Shown: positions 10,700-24,193 of the stretch, piece by piece | Position numbering within the stretch: the stretch's first letter is position 1 | Layout of the letters: each line of letters opens with the position of its first letter | Origin: Eriocheir sinensis | Lineage: Eukaryota > Arthropoda > Malacostraca > Decapoda > Varunidae | Direction of reading: 5' to 3' | Assembly (NCBI RefSeq): GCF_024679095.1 | Contig: NW_026111183.1 | Location: 1,026,616-1,090,615, forward strand | DNA length: 64,000 bases | Translations under genes and position numbers: made by a program | Notes under the pieces: model-generated | What the model was told of the DNA's origin: nothing | Databases searched by the model: none | What the model saw: only the letters and a program-made list of their open reading frames with translations

Positions 10700-13600
10700 C
10701 GTCTCATCACCGCCATAACTGCTGCCCCTAGTGTGTTTGCGAATCTCATGGCTCACATCACTGCTGCGCCCCTTTAGTGTTTGCGACCTCAGTGTCCCAT
10801 CCCACCGCCGTGTGTCCCCTAGTGTGACGTGCCATCTCATCTACCGCGCTGAGTGGCGGGCGACCCAACTGTGTCAGTTCACTCGCCGTGCACCCTGGTG
10901 CCCAGGCGACCCTGAGTCTCATCATCGCCGTGTCCTCTAGTGTGTGTGTCACCATGCATCTCTCATCACCGCTGTGCCCCTAGTGTTTGGCGACCTCGCG
11001 TCCCTTCACCGCCGTGCTCCCTTTAGGGGTGCCGGTAACGCACGTCTCTTAACCGCCATTGCTCCCTAGTGTTTGCGATCTCACTGCACCATCACTCACT
11101 GCCGTGCTTTCCTAGTGTTTGACGACCCCTGCGTCCTTCACCGTCGTGCCCCTAGTGTTTGTCGACCTCACCTGCTTCACCGCCGTGCCCCTAGTGTTTG
11201 GGACTCTGCGTCTCTTTCACCGCTGTGCCCTAGTGTTTGGCGACCCTGCGTCCCATCACCGCTGCACGCCCCTAGTGGCAGTGTGACCTTCCCATCTCAT
11301 CACCATCAGCGCCCCTAGTGTGTGTGTGGTCGACCCTGCCGTCTCATCACCACCATTGCTGCCCCAGTGTGGTGTGGTCGACCCTGCGTCTCCGTCACCA
11401 CCATGCCCCCTGGTGTGTGTCGACCTCAGCGTCTCATCACCCGTCATTACTTTGGTCTGACAACGTCTCTCATCATAAACCCCTCAGTGTGGGCGACCCT
11501 GCGTCCCATCACCACCATGCCCCAGTGCAGTGGGCGACCACTGTCTCGTCACCACCATGCCCCCAGTGTTTGGGAACCCCTGCATCCTCATCACCACCAT
11601 TGCCCCCTAGTGTGTGTGTAATCCTGTGTCCTCTCATCTGCCCATGCCCCCTAGTGTTTGGGACTCTGCATCTCATCCACCCACCGCCGTGCCCCCTAGG
11701 TGCTGTGTGATACCTCACATCTACATCACCACCATGCCCCCCAGTGTGTGACCCTCAGTCCTGTCATCCACCATGCCCCTAGTGTGTTGAGACTCACCTG
11801 TCCTGTCACCACCATGCCCCTCAAGTGTTCCGACCTGTGTCCTCATCACCACCTGTGCCTCAGTATTTAGAGACCCTGTGTCCTGTCACAACCTCTGTGT
11901 GCCCCTAGTGTGTTGAGACCCTGTGTCTCATCACGCACCATGCCCCTAGTGTTGTGTGGAGACCTGTGTCTCATCACCACCATGCCCCTAGTGTGTGTGT
12001 GGGACCCTGTGTCTCATCACCAACCTCTCTGTGCCTCCGAGTGTTTGGGACCCTGTGTCTCTTTCATCGCCGCTGTGCCCCTAGTGTTTGGGACTCTGCG
12101 TCATCTCCTTCCTCTGGTATTTGGGAACCCCTGTCTCCCTTGCCGTCGTACCCCTAGTGTTTGAACCTACGTCTCATCACCGCTGCGCCTTTAGTGGCTG
12201 GGAACCCTGCAGTCTCATCACCACTGTGCCCTTGAAATTTGGGACCCCTGCGTCTCATCACTGCCATGCCCTCAAAGTGTTTGTGAACCCTGTGTCTCCC
12301 TCCACCACCGTGCCCTAGTATTTGAAACCTGCATCTCATCAACACTAAGCCCCTAGTGTTTGGTGGACCTGTGTCTAATCACCGCCATGCCCCCTAGTGG
12401 CGGGACCCTGCAGGTCCTCATCACCGCCTTGCCCCTAGTGTTTGGGACCCCTGCGTCCCATCACACTGCCAGTGCCCCTAGTGTTTGTGACCCTGCGTCT
12501 CATCACCACCATGCCCCCTAGTGTTTGGGGACCCTGGTGTCTCATCACCTGCCGTGCTCCTAGTGGTTTGGGACCTCTGCGTCTCTCTTCACCGCCAGCT
12601 ACCCTAGGTGTTTGGGACCCTGCGTCTCATCACCACTGTGCCCTTACGTATTTCTGGGACCCTGCGTCCGCATCACTGCCGTGCCCCTAGTGTTTCAAAG
12701 AACCTGTGTGTATCCTGCATCACCACCAAGCCCCTAGTGTGGGTGGGACCACCCAGCCCTCATCACCACCCACGTGCCCCTAGTGCTTGGCGACACAACA
12801 CCGTCTCATCACCGCCATGTCCCTAGTGTTTGGGACTGCGCATCTCCCTCACCGCCGTGCCCCCTAGTGTTTGTGTGGACTCCTGTGTCTCGCATCACCA
12901 CCCAGTTATGCCCTAGGTGTTTGGGGACCCTACATCTCATCCCCACCCCCGTGCCCCTAGTGTGTGTGTGACCCCTATGTCTCATCACCACCATGCCCTA
13001 GTATTTGCATTTCACGTCTCTCTGCATCTACTAGTGTTTCTGGGACACTAAGGTCCCCATCACCACCATGCGCCCCCTAGTGTTTGGGACCCTGGGTCTT
13101 TTCACCGCCACGCCCCTAGTGTTAGGGTCACTGCGTCTCTTCACCGCCGTGCCCCTAGTGTTTGGAACCCTAAATCCCATCAACACCGTGTCCCTAGTGT
13201 TAGGGTCCCTGCGTCTCTTCACCGCCGTGCCCCTAGTGTTTCGGACCCTGAGTCCCGTCACCGTCGTGCCCCTAGTGTGGGCGACCCTGTGCCTCATCAT
13301 CACCGAGCCCCTAGTGTGGGCGACCCTGTGCCTCATCACCGCCATGCCCCTAGTGTGGGCGATCCTGCGTCTCATCATCGCCGTGCCCCAAGTGTGGGCG
13401 ACCCTGCGTCCCATCATCGCCGTCCCTCTAGTGTGGGCGACCCTGTGCCTCATCATCGCTGCGCTCTTAGTGTGGGGGACCCTGCGTCTTATCACCGCCG
13501 CGCCCCTAGTGTTGGCGACCCTGTGCCTCATCACCGCCGCGCCTCTAGTGTGGGCAACCCTGCCTCTCATCACCGCCGCGCCTCTAGAGTGGGCGACCCT

Positions 13601-16600
13601 GCGTCTCATCACCGCCGCGCCTCTAGAGTGGGCGACCCTGCCTCTCATCACCGCCGCGCCTCTAGAGTGGGGGACCCTGCGTCTCATCACCGCCGCGCCT
13701 CTAGTTAGGGCGACCCTGCCTCTCATCACCGCCGCGCCTCTAGAATGGGCGACCCTGCGTCTCATCACCGCCGCGCCTCTAGTGTGGGCGACCCTGCGTC
13801 TCATCACCGCCGCGCCTCTAGAGTGGGCGACCCTGCGTCTCATCACCGCCGCGCCCCTAGTGTGGGCGACCCTGTGTCTCATCACCGCCGCGCCCCTAGT
13901 GTGGGCGACCCTGTGTCTCATCACCGCCATGCCTCTAGTGTGGGCGACCCTGCGTCTCATCACCGCCGCGCCCCTAGTGTGGGCGACCCTGTGCCTCATC
14001 ACCGCTGCGCCCTTAGTGTGGGCGACCCTGCGTCTCATCACCGCAGCGCCCCTAGTGTGGGCGATCCTGCATCTCATCACTGCCGCACACCTAGTATGGG
14101 CGACCCAGCGTCAGTTAACCGCCGTGCACCTAGTGTGGGCGACCCTGCGTCTCTTCATCGCCGTGCCTCTAGCGTGGGCGACCGTGCATCTCATCACCGC
14201 CGTGCCCCTAGTGTAGGCGACCCTGCGTCTCTTCACCGCCGTGCCTCTAGTGTGGGCGACCGTGCATCTCATCACCGCCGTGCCCCTAGTGTGGTCGACC
14301 CTGCGTCTCTTCACCGCCGTGCCCCTAGTGTGGGCGACCCTGCATTTCATCATCGCCGTGATCTTAGTGTGGGCGACCCTGTGTCGCTTCATCGCCACCC
14401 CCCTAGTGTGGTCGACCCTGCGTCTCTTCACCACCGTGCCCCTAGTGTGGTAGACCCTGCGTCTCTTCATCGCCACGCCCCTAGTGTGGTCGAGCCTGCG
14501 TCTCTTCACCGCCGTGCCCCTAGTGTGGGCGACCCTGCGTCTCTTCACCGCCGTGCCCCTAGTGTGGTAGACCCTGCGTCTCTTCATCGCCACGCCCCTA
14601 GTGTGGTCGACCCTGCGTCTCTTCACCGCCGTGCCCCTAGTGTGGTAGACCCTGCGTCTCTTCATCGCCACGCCCCTAGTGTGGGCGACCCAGCGTCGCT
14701 TCACCGCCGTGCCCCTGGTGTGGGCGACCCTGCATTTCATCATCGCCGTGATCTTAGTGTGGGCGACCCTGTGTCGCTTCAACGCCACGCCCCTAGTGTG
14801 GTCGACCCTGCGTCTCTTCACCGCCGTGCCCCTAGTGTGGTCGACCCTGCGTCTCTTCACCGCCGTGCCCCTAGTGTGGTAGACCCTGCGTCTCTTCATC
14901 GCCACGCCCCTAGTGTGGTCGACCCTGCGTCTCTTCACCGCCACGCCCCTAGTGTGGACAACCCAGCGTCTCATCACCGCCGTGCCCCTAGTGTGGTCGA
15001 CCCTGCGTCTCTCCAGCGCCACGCCCCAAGTATGAGCGACCCTGCGTCGCTTCACCGCCACGCCCCTAGTGTGGGCGACCTTCCGTCTCATCACCGCAGC
15101 GCCCCTAGTGTGGTCGACACTGCGTCTGATCACCGTCGTGCCCCTAGTGTTGTCGACACTGCGTCTCATCACCGCCGTGCCCCTAGTGTTGTCGACCCTG
15201 CGTCTCATCACCGCCGTGCCCCTAGTGTGGTCGACCCAGCGTCTCTTCACCGTCGTGCCCCTAGTGTGGTCGACCCAGCGTCTCTTCATCGCCAAGCCCC
15301 TAGTCTGGGCGACCCTGCGTCGCTTCACCGCCACGACCCTAGCGTGGGCGACCCTGCGTCTCATCACCGCCGCGCCCCTAGTGTGGGCGACCCTGCGTTT
15401 CTTCACCGCCGTGCCTCTAGTGTGGGCCACCTTGCATCTCATCACCGCCGTGCCCCTAGTGTTTGGGACCCTGCATCTCATCACCGCCGTGCCCCTAGTG
15501 TTTGGGACTCTGCATCTTATCACCGCCGTGCCACTAGTATTCGGGACCCTGCATCTCATCATCGCCGTGCCCCTAGTATTTGGGACTCTGCGTCTCATTA
15601 CCACCGTGCCCTTAGTATTTGGGACCCTGCATCTCATCACCGTCGTGCCCCTAGTATTTGGGACCCTGTACCTCATCAACGCCGTGCCCCTAGTATTTGG
15701 GACCCTGTGTCTCATCACTGCCGTGCCCCTAGTATTTCCGACCCTGCGTCTAATCACAGCCGTGCCCCTAGTGTTTGGGACCCTGCGTCTCACCACCAAA
15801 ATTCCCTAGTGTTTGGGACCTTCTGTCTCATCACCGCCATGCCCTAGTGTTTGGGACCCTGCGTCTCATCACTGCCGTGCCCCTATTATTTGGGACCTGC
15901 ATCTCATCACCGCTGTGCCCCTAGTGTTTGGGACACTGCATCTCATCAGCGCTGTGCCTCTAGTGTGGGGACCCTGCGTCTCATCACTGATGTGCCTCTA
16001 GTGTGGGCGACTCTCCATCTCATCACTGCCGAGCCCCTAGTGTTTGTGACCCTGCATCTCTTCACCGCCGTGCCCCTAGTATTTCGAACCCTGCGTCTCA
16101 TCACAGCCGTGCCCCTAGGGTTTGGGACCTGCGTCTCATCACTGCTGTGCTCTAGTATTTGGGACCCTGTGTCTCATCACTGCCGTGCCCCTAGTATTTC
16201 CGACCCTGCGTCTCATCACCGCCGTGCCCCTGGTATTTGGGACACTGCGTCTCATCACCGCCGTGCCCGTAGTATTTGGGACCCTGCATCTCATCACCGC
16301 CGTGCCCCTAGTATTTGGGACCCTGCATCTCAACACCGCCGTGCCGGTAGTGTTTGGGACCCTGCGTCTCATCACCGCCCTGCCCCTAGTGTTTGGGACC
16401 CTGCGTCTCATCACCGCCGTGCCCCTAGTGTTTGGGACCCTGCGTCTCATCACCGCCGTGCCCCTATTATTTGGGACCCTGCATCTTATCACCGCCGTGC
16501 CCGTAGTGTTTGGGACACTGCGTCTCATCACCGCCGTGCCTCTAGTGTTGGCGACCCTGCGTCTCATCACCGCCGTGCCTCTAGTGTGGGTGACCCTGCA

Positions 16601-19600
16601 TCTCATCACCGCCCAGCACCTAGTGTTTCGGACCCTCCATCTCTTCACTGCCGTGCCCCTAGTATTTCCGACCCTGCATTTCATCACCGACGTGCCCTTA
16701 GTTTTTAGAACCCTGCGTGCCCCTATTATTTGGGACCCTGCATCTCATCACCGCCGTGCCCGTACTGTTTGGGACACTGCGTCTCATCACCGCTGTGCCT
16801 CTAGTGTGGGCGACCCTGCGTCTCATCACCGCCGTGCCTCTAGTGTGGGCGACCCTGCATCTCATCACCGCCGTGCCCCTAGTATTTGGGACCCTGCATC
16901 TCATCACCGCCGTGCCCCTAGTATTTGAGACCCTGCATCTCATCACCGCCGTGCCCCTAGTGTTTGGGACCCTGCGTCTCATCACCGCCGTGGCCCTAGT
17001 ATTTGGGACCCTGCGTCTCATCACCGCCGTGCACCTAGTGTTTGGGACACTGCGTATCATCACCGCCGTGCCGCTAGAGTTTGGGACCCTGCATCTAATC
17101 ACTGTGCCCCTAGTGTTTGGGAACCTGCGTCTCATCACCGCAGTGCACCTAGTCTTTGGGACCCTGCCTCTCATCACTGCTGTGCCCCTATTATTTGGGA
17201 CCCTGCATTTCATCACCGACGTGCCCTTAGTTTTAGAACCCTGCGTGCCACTATTTTTTGGGAACCTGTATCTCATCACCGCCGTGCCCGTACTGTTTGG
17301 GACACTGCGTCTCATCACCGCGGTGCCTCTAGTGTTGGCGACCCTGCATCTCATCACCGCCGAGCACCTAGTGTTTGCGACCCTGCGTTTCATCACTGCC
17401 GTGCCCCTAGTGTTTGGGACCCTGCGTCTCATCACCGCTGTGCCCATAGTGTTTGGGACCCTGCGTCTCATCACTGCCGTGTAACTAGTGTTTGGGACCC
17501 TGCGTCTCATCACTGCTGTGCCCCTAGTGTTTGGGACCCTGCGTCTCATCACTGCTGTGCCCTAGAGTTTGGGACCCTGTGTCTCATCACTGCTGTGCCC
17601 CAAGTGTTTGGGACCCTGCGTCTCATCACTGCTGTGCCCCTAGTGTTTGGGACTCTGCGTCACATCACCGCCATGCCCCTAGTGTTTGGGACCCTGCGTG
17701 TCATCACCGCCCTGCCCCTAGTATTTGGGACCCTGCGTCACATCACCGCCTTGCCCCTAGTGTTTGGGACCCTGCGTCACATCACCACCGTGCCCCTAGT
17801 GGTTGGGACACTGCATCTCATCACTGCTGTGCCCTAGTATTTGGGACACTGCGTCTCATCACTGCTGTGCCTTAGTATTTGGGACCCTGCATCTCATCAC
17901 CGCCGTGCCCTAGTATTTGGGACCCTACATCTCAACACCGCCATGCCCTTAGTAGTTGGGACCCTGCGTGTCATCACCGCCCTGCCCATAGTATTTGGGA
18001 CCCTGCGTCTCATCACCGCCGTGCCCCTAGTGTTTGGGACCCTGCGTGTCATCACCGCCGTGCCCCTAGTATTTGGGACCCAGCATCTCACCACCGCCGT
18101 GCCCTAGTGTTTGACCCTGGCGTCTCATCACTGCTGTGCCCCTATTATTTGGGACCCTGCATCTCATCACCGTGCCTGTAGTGTTTGGGACACTGCGTCT
18201 CATCACTGCTGTGCCTCTAGTGTTGGCGACCCTGTATCATCACTGCTGTGCCTCTAGTGTGGGCGACCCTGCATCTCATCACTGCTGTGCCTTAGTATTT
18301 GGGACCCTGCATCTCATCACCGCTGTGCCCCTAGTATTTGGGACCCTGCATCTCATCACCGCCATGCCCATAGTATTTGGGACCCTGCGTGTCATCACCG
18401 CCGTGCCCATAGTATTTGGGAACCTGCGTCTCATCACCGCCGTGCCCCTAGTATTTGGGACCCTGCGTCTCATCACCGCCGTGCCCCATTGTTTGGTACC
18501 CTGTGTCTCATCACTGCTGTGCCCTTTGTGTTTGGGACCCTGCGTCTCATCACCACTGTGCTCTAGTATTTGGGACCCAGCGTCTCATCACTGCTGTGCC
18601 CCTAGTGTTTGGGACTCTGCGTCTCATCACCGCTGTGCCCCTAGTGTTTGGGACCTTGCATCTCATCACCGCCGTGCCTGTAGTGTTTGGGACCCTGTAT
18701 CATCTCCGCTGAGCCCCTAGTGTTTGGGACACTGTGTCTCATCACCGCTGTACCCCTAGTATTTGGGACCCTGCATCTCATCACCGCCGTGCCCCTAGTG
18801 TTTGGGACCCTGCGTCTCATCACCGCCGTGCCCCTAGTGTTTGGGACCCTGCGTCTCATCACCGCCGTGCCCCTAGTGTTTGGGACCCTGCGTCACATCA
18901 CCGCCGTGCCCCTAGTGTTTGGGACCCTGCGTCTCTTCACCAACGTGCCCCTAGTGTTTGGGACCCTGCGTCACATCACCGACGTGCCCCCAGTGTTTGG
19001 GGCCCTGCGTCACATCACCGCCGTGCCCCAAGTGTTTGGGACCCTGCGTCTCTCCACCTCCGTGTCCCTAGTGTTTGGGACCCTGCGTCACATAACCGCC
19101 GTGCCCCTAATGTTTGGGACCCTGCCTCACACCAATGCCGTGCCCTTAGTGTTTGGGACCCTGCGTCTCATCAACGCTGCGCCCCTAGTGTGGGCGACCC
19201 TGTGCCTCATCACCGCCGTGCCCCTAGTGTGGGTGACCCTGCGTCTCATCACCGCCGCGCCCCTAGTGTGGGCGACCCTGCGTCTCATCACCGCCGTGCC
19301 CCCAGTGTGGGCGACCCTGTGCCTCATCACCGCCGCGCCCCCAGTGTGGGTGACCCTGCGTCTCATCACCGCCGCGCCCCAAGTGTGGGCGACCCTGTGC
19401 CTCATCACCGCCGCGCCCCTGGTGTGGGCGACCCTGCGTCTCATCACCGCCGCGCCCCTAGTGTGGGCGACCCTGCGTCTCATCACCGCCGTGCCCCTAG
19501 TGTGGGCGACCCTGCGTCTCATCACCGCCGCGCCCCTAGTGTGGGCGACCCTGCGTCTCATCAACGCCGTGCCTCTAGTGTGGGCAACCCTGCATCTCAT

Positions 19601-22600
19601 CACCGCCGTGCCCCTAGTGTGGGCGACCCTCCGTCTCATCACCGCCGTGCCCCTAGTGTGGGCGACCCTGCGTCTCATCACCGCCGCGCCCCTAGTGTGG
19701 GCGACCCTGCGCCACTTCACCGTTGTGCCTTTAGTGTGGGCAACCCTGCATCTCATCACCGCCGTGCCCTAGTATTTGGGACCCTGCGTCTCATCACCGC
19801 CGTGCCCCTAGTATTTGGGACCCTGCATCTCATCACCGCCGTGCCCCTAGTTTTTGGGACCCTGCATCTCATCACCGCCGTGCCCCTAGTATTTGGGACC
19901 CTGCATCTCATCCCCGCCGTGGCCCAAGTATTTGGGACCCTGCATCTCATCACCGCCGTGCCCCTAGTATTTGGGACCCTGCATCTCATCACTGCTGTGA
20001 CCCTAGTGTTTGGGACCCTGCATCTCATCACCGCTGTGCCCCTAGTGTCTCGGACCCTGCATCTCATCACTGCTGTGCCCCTAGTATTTGAGACCCTGCA
20101 TCTCATCACTGCTGTGCCCCTAGTGTTTGGGACCCTAGATCTCATCACTGCTGTGCCCTAGTATTTGGGACCCTGCATCTCATCACCGCCGTGCCCCTAG
20201 TATTTGGGACCCTGCATGTCATCACCGCCGTGCCCCTAGTATTTGGGACCCTGCATCTCATCACCGCCGTGCCCCTAGTGTTTGGGACCCTAGATCTCAT
20301 CACCGCCGTGCCCCTAGTATTTGGGACCCTGCATGTCATCACCGCCGTGCCCCTAGTTTTTGGGCCCCTTCATCTCATCACCGCCGTGCCCCGAGTGTTT
20401 GGGACCTAGATCTCATCACCGCCGTGCCCCTAGTATTTGGGACCCTGCGTCTCATCACCGCCAGGCCTCTAGTGTGGGCGACCCTGCATCTCATCACCGC
20501 CATGCCTCTAGTGTGGGCGACCCTGCGTCTCATCACCGCAGTGCCTCTAGTGTGGGCGACCCTGCATCTCATCACCGCCGTGCCCCTAGTGTTTGGTACC
20601 CTGCATCTCATGACCGCCGTGCCCCTAGTATTTGGGACCTTGCGTCTCATCACCTCCGTGCCCCTAGTGTTTGGGGCCCTTCGTCTCATCACTGCTGTGG
20701 TCTAGTGTTTGGGACCCTGCGTCTCATCACTGCTGTGCCCCTAGTGTTTGGGACCTTGCGTCTCTTCACCGCTGTACCCCTAGTGTTTGGGATCCTGCGT
20801 CACATCGCCGCCGTGCCCCTAGTGTTTGGGACTCTGCGTCTCATCACTGCTGTGCCCCTAGTGTTTGGGACCCTGCGTCTCATCACCGCTGTGCCACTAT
20901 TGTTTGGAACCCTGCGTCCCATCACCGCCGTCCCCCAAGCGTTTGGGACCCTGCGTCACATCACCGCCGTGCGCCTAGTGTTTGGAACTCTGCATCTCAT
21001 CACTGCTGTGCCTCTAGTGTTTGGGACCCTGCGTCTCATCACCGCCGTGCCCCTAGTGTTTGGGACCCTGCGTCTCATCACCACCATGCCCCTAGTGTTT
21101 GGGCCCTGCGTCTCATCACCGCTGGGCCCCTCGTGTTTGGGACCCTGCATCTCATCACCGCTGTGCCCCTAGTGTTTGGAACCCTGCGTCACATCACTGC
21201 TGTGCTCTAGTATTTGGGACCTACGTCTCATCACTGCTGTGCCCTTGTGTTTGGGACCCTGTCTCATCACCGACGTGCCCCTAGTGTTTGGGACCCTGCG
21301 TCTCATCACCGCCGTGCCCCTAGTGTTTGGGACCCTGCATCTCATCACCGCTGTGCCCCTAGTGTTTGGGACCATGTGTCTCATCACCGCCGTGCCCCTA
21401 GTGCTTGGGACCCTGCGTCTCATCACCGCCGTGCCTCTAGTGTTTGGGACCCTGCGTCACATCACCGTCGTGCCCGTAGTGTTTGGGATCCTGCGTCTCT
21501 TCACCGCTGTGCCCCTAGTGTTTGGGACCTGCGTCATATCACCGCTGTGCCCCTAGTGTTTGGAACCCTGCGTCACATCACTGCCGTGCTCCTAGTGTTT
21601 GGGACCCTGCCTCTCATCACCGCTGTGCCCCTAGTGTTTGGGACCCTGTGTCTCATCACCGCCGTGCCCCTAGTGCTTGGGACCCTGCGTCTCATCACCG
21701 CCGTGCTCTAGTGTTTGGGACCTGCGTCACATCACCGCTGTGCCCCTAGTGTTTGGGACCCTGCGTATCATCACCGCCGTGCCTCTAGTGTGTGCGACCC
21801 TGCGTCATATCACCGCTGTGCCCTTAGTGTTTGGGACCCTGCGTCTCATCACTGCCGTGCCCCTAGTGTTTGGGACCCTGCGTCACATCACTGCTGTGCC
21901 CCTAGTGTTTGGGACCCTGCGTCTCTTCACCGCCGTACCCCTAGTGTTTGGGACCCTGCATGTCATCACCGCCGTGCCCCTAGTGTTTCGGACCCTGCAT
22001 CTCATCACCGCCGTGCCCCTAGTATTTGAGACCCTGCATGTCATCACCGCCGTGCCCCTAGTGTTTGGGACCCTGCGTCTCATCACCGCCGTGCCCCTAG
22101 TGTTTGGGACCCTGCGTCTCATCACCTCCGTGCCCCTAGTGTTTGGGACCCTGCGTCTCATCACCGCCATGCCTCTAGTGTGGGCGACCCTGCGTCTCAT
22201 CACCGCCGTGCCTCTAGTGTGGGCGACCCTGCATCTCATCACCGCCGTGCCCCTAGTGTTTGGAACCCTGCATCTCATTACCGCCGTGCCCCTAGTATTT
22301 GGGACCCTGCGTCTCATCACCTCCGTGCCCCTAGTGTTTGGGGCCCTGCGTCTCATCACCGCCGTACCCCTAATGTTTGGGACCCTGCGTCTCATCACCG
22401 CCGTGCCCCTAGTGTTTGGGACCCTGCGTCTCTTCACCGCCGTACCCCTAGTGTTTGGGACCCTGCGTCACATCGCCGCCGTGCCCCTAGTGTTTGGGAC
22501 CCTGCGTCTCATCAGTGCCGTGCCGCTAGAGTTTGGGACCCTGCGTCTCATCACTGCTGTGTCCTTTAGTGTTTGGGACCCTGCGTCTCATCACTGCTGT

Positions 22601-23043
22601 GCCCTAGTGTTTGGGACCCTGCGTCTCATCACTGCCGTGCCCCTAGTGTTTGGGCCCCTGCGTCTCATCACGGCCGTCCCCCTAGTGTTTGGGACCCTGC
22701 GTCTCATCACCGCCGTGCCCCTAGTATTTGGGACCCTGCATCTCATCACCGTTGTCCCCCAGGTATTTAGGACCCTGCATCTCATCACTGCCGTGCCCCT
22801 AGTGTTTGGGACCCTGCATTTCATCACTGCCGTGCCCCTATTGTTTGGGACCCTGCGTCACATCACCGCCGTGCCCCTAGTATTTAGGACCCTGCATCTC
22901 ATCACCGCCGTCCTCCAGGTATTTAGGACCCTGCGTCTCATCACCGCCGTGCCCCTAGTGTTTGGGACCCTGCATCTCATCACCGCCGTGCCCCTAGTGT
23001 TTCGGACCCTGCATCTCATCACCGCCGTGCCCCTAGTATTTGA
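10700..23043. repeat. Large 39-bp minisatellite, about 310-320 units
   Basis: The unit is 39 bp. It begins GTGTTTGGGACCCTGCGTC, continues with TCATCACCGCCGTGCC and closes with CCTA. A second subfamily has GTGTGGGCGACC at its start and a third has GTGTGGTCGACC with CTCTTCACC. From about 13,080 the units keep a strict 39-bp register; before that, small indels are frequent. The right edge is abrupt at 23,043. As 39 is a multiple of three, two + frames and one - frame stay open for hundreds of codons (repeated LITAVPLVFG, HHRRAPSVWDP and MRRRVPNTRG), giving apparent proteins up to 700 residues. I do not regard these as genes: there is no start context, splice pattern or known fold. Confidence 0.97.
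13260..15450. repeat. Minisatellite subfamily block with GTGTGGGCGACC/GTGTGGTCGACC units
   Basis: This block is dominated by units with GGGCGACC or GGTCGACC, in contrast with the TTTGGGACC units from 15,450 to about 19,170. GGGCGACC units return at about 19,180-19,750. The 14.3-15.1 kb part shows a longer-period pattern (see findings). Confidence 0.85.
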
Positions 23044-24147
23044 GACTAGGACTAGGAATGTCCCTAACGTATACTCTTGTAATTTATTCTAATATAACCT
23101 AGCAGCCGCCGCAGCGGGTCTGTTGACGAGTGTCGGGCGCGTAATTGAATGGTCACTGTAGTGGAACCACCCCACCCCCCACCGCCGCCGCCCCAATCTG
23201 TATAATTGAGCAACTCTTGGGAAATGTCATGTTTCATAAAAACATATGGTACAATACTGACGGTTAACCCGTCCACTTCTTGTAAGTTGATGGTAGATCA
23301 TTGTTACCGAGTAGTTTGGGGTACAAAATGAAACTGATTTGTGACAGCTGTCATATGACCCGGGAGTGACCTAACGATTGCTACGTATCACCCTGGCCTC
23401 CATTTTACTTAAACTATGAGTACACGCGTTGAACAATATCCGGTTGGTTTCTGACACGTGACAAGCTTCATGCGACCGCTATTCGCAAAACGCACATATG
23501 TCACACGCCCGGGTCACTATATTTACTCGATTTTGGGATGGGAATCGGTCCTTTTGTCTAACTACATGCATACCAATAAAGAGGTTGAGGTTAAATAGTC
23601 AGTCAACACTTACTGAGAGGTGAAGTGCAATGATATTTTGAGTGAGAGTGGGAGTCTGGTCCATCCATCATGGCAGCGTGTTGAAAGCTGGCCAGAAACA
23701 ATGCCTACGTGGCGCTGCCTGCGCAATATAACCCGCGTAGTAATACATTCTGAATATAATTGTTTAAAATTATTAAATACAAATACTTGCGCCATTATTT
23801 GCTTTAATATGGAGAAGAAAATAACGTAGAACTCATAAAGACCGTTTTATGTCCGAAATCGTAATGATCCATCCGCGTACTGACTTGGGAACTAGTTTGT
23901 ATGGTGTACTGCAAGGCAGGTACGAGGCTCAGTCTGTGCATAGAGGCGCTCATGAAACAATAACAATGGACTTAGAAAATCCAAGCCACCCAACTTTATA
24001 ATTAACGAAGCTTGTCCCCCTGACCCCTCCCCAAGGTAAAACATATATGAAAATGCATTATAATAATAATTCTTTCACGTGCTAATTTACTACGAATATT
24101 GGTTTGGAGTGGTGCTTCCTAAGATTAACCGGCAGTATGAATATAGG

Positions 24148-24151
<4 letters not shown>
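23044..24151. other. Non-repetitive DNA right of the minisatellite, no gene recognised
   Basis: The largest open frames are under 90 codons and show no family signature. A short GC-rich patch lies near 23,165-23,195. Nothing further can be supported. Confidence 0.6.

Positions 24152-24190
<39 letters not shown>
24152..24190. repeat. (CA)n tract before SINE copy 1
   Basis: A 39-base CA tract stands where the first bases of the SINE tRNA head would be expected. Confidence 0.9.

Positions 24191-24193
<3 letters not shown>

Noticed and set aside
13745..15847. A 700-residue open frame and several others of 250-560 residues on both strands
   Set aside because: They follow from a 39-bp (13-codon) tandem unit without stops in those frames. 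They start and stop where the array has indels, no fold or family is visible, and both strands are equally open.
10700..23043. A CRISPR array
   Set aside because: There are no unique spacers between repeats, the units are contiguous, and the surrounding DNA is eukaryotic with no cas genes.
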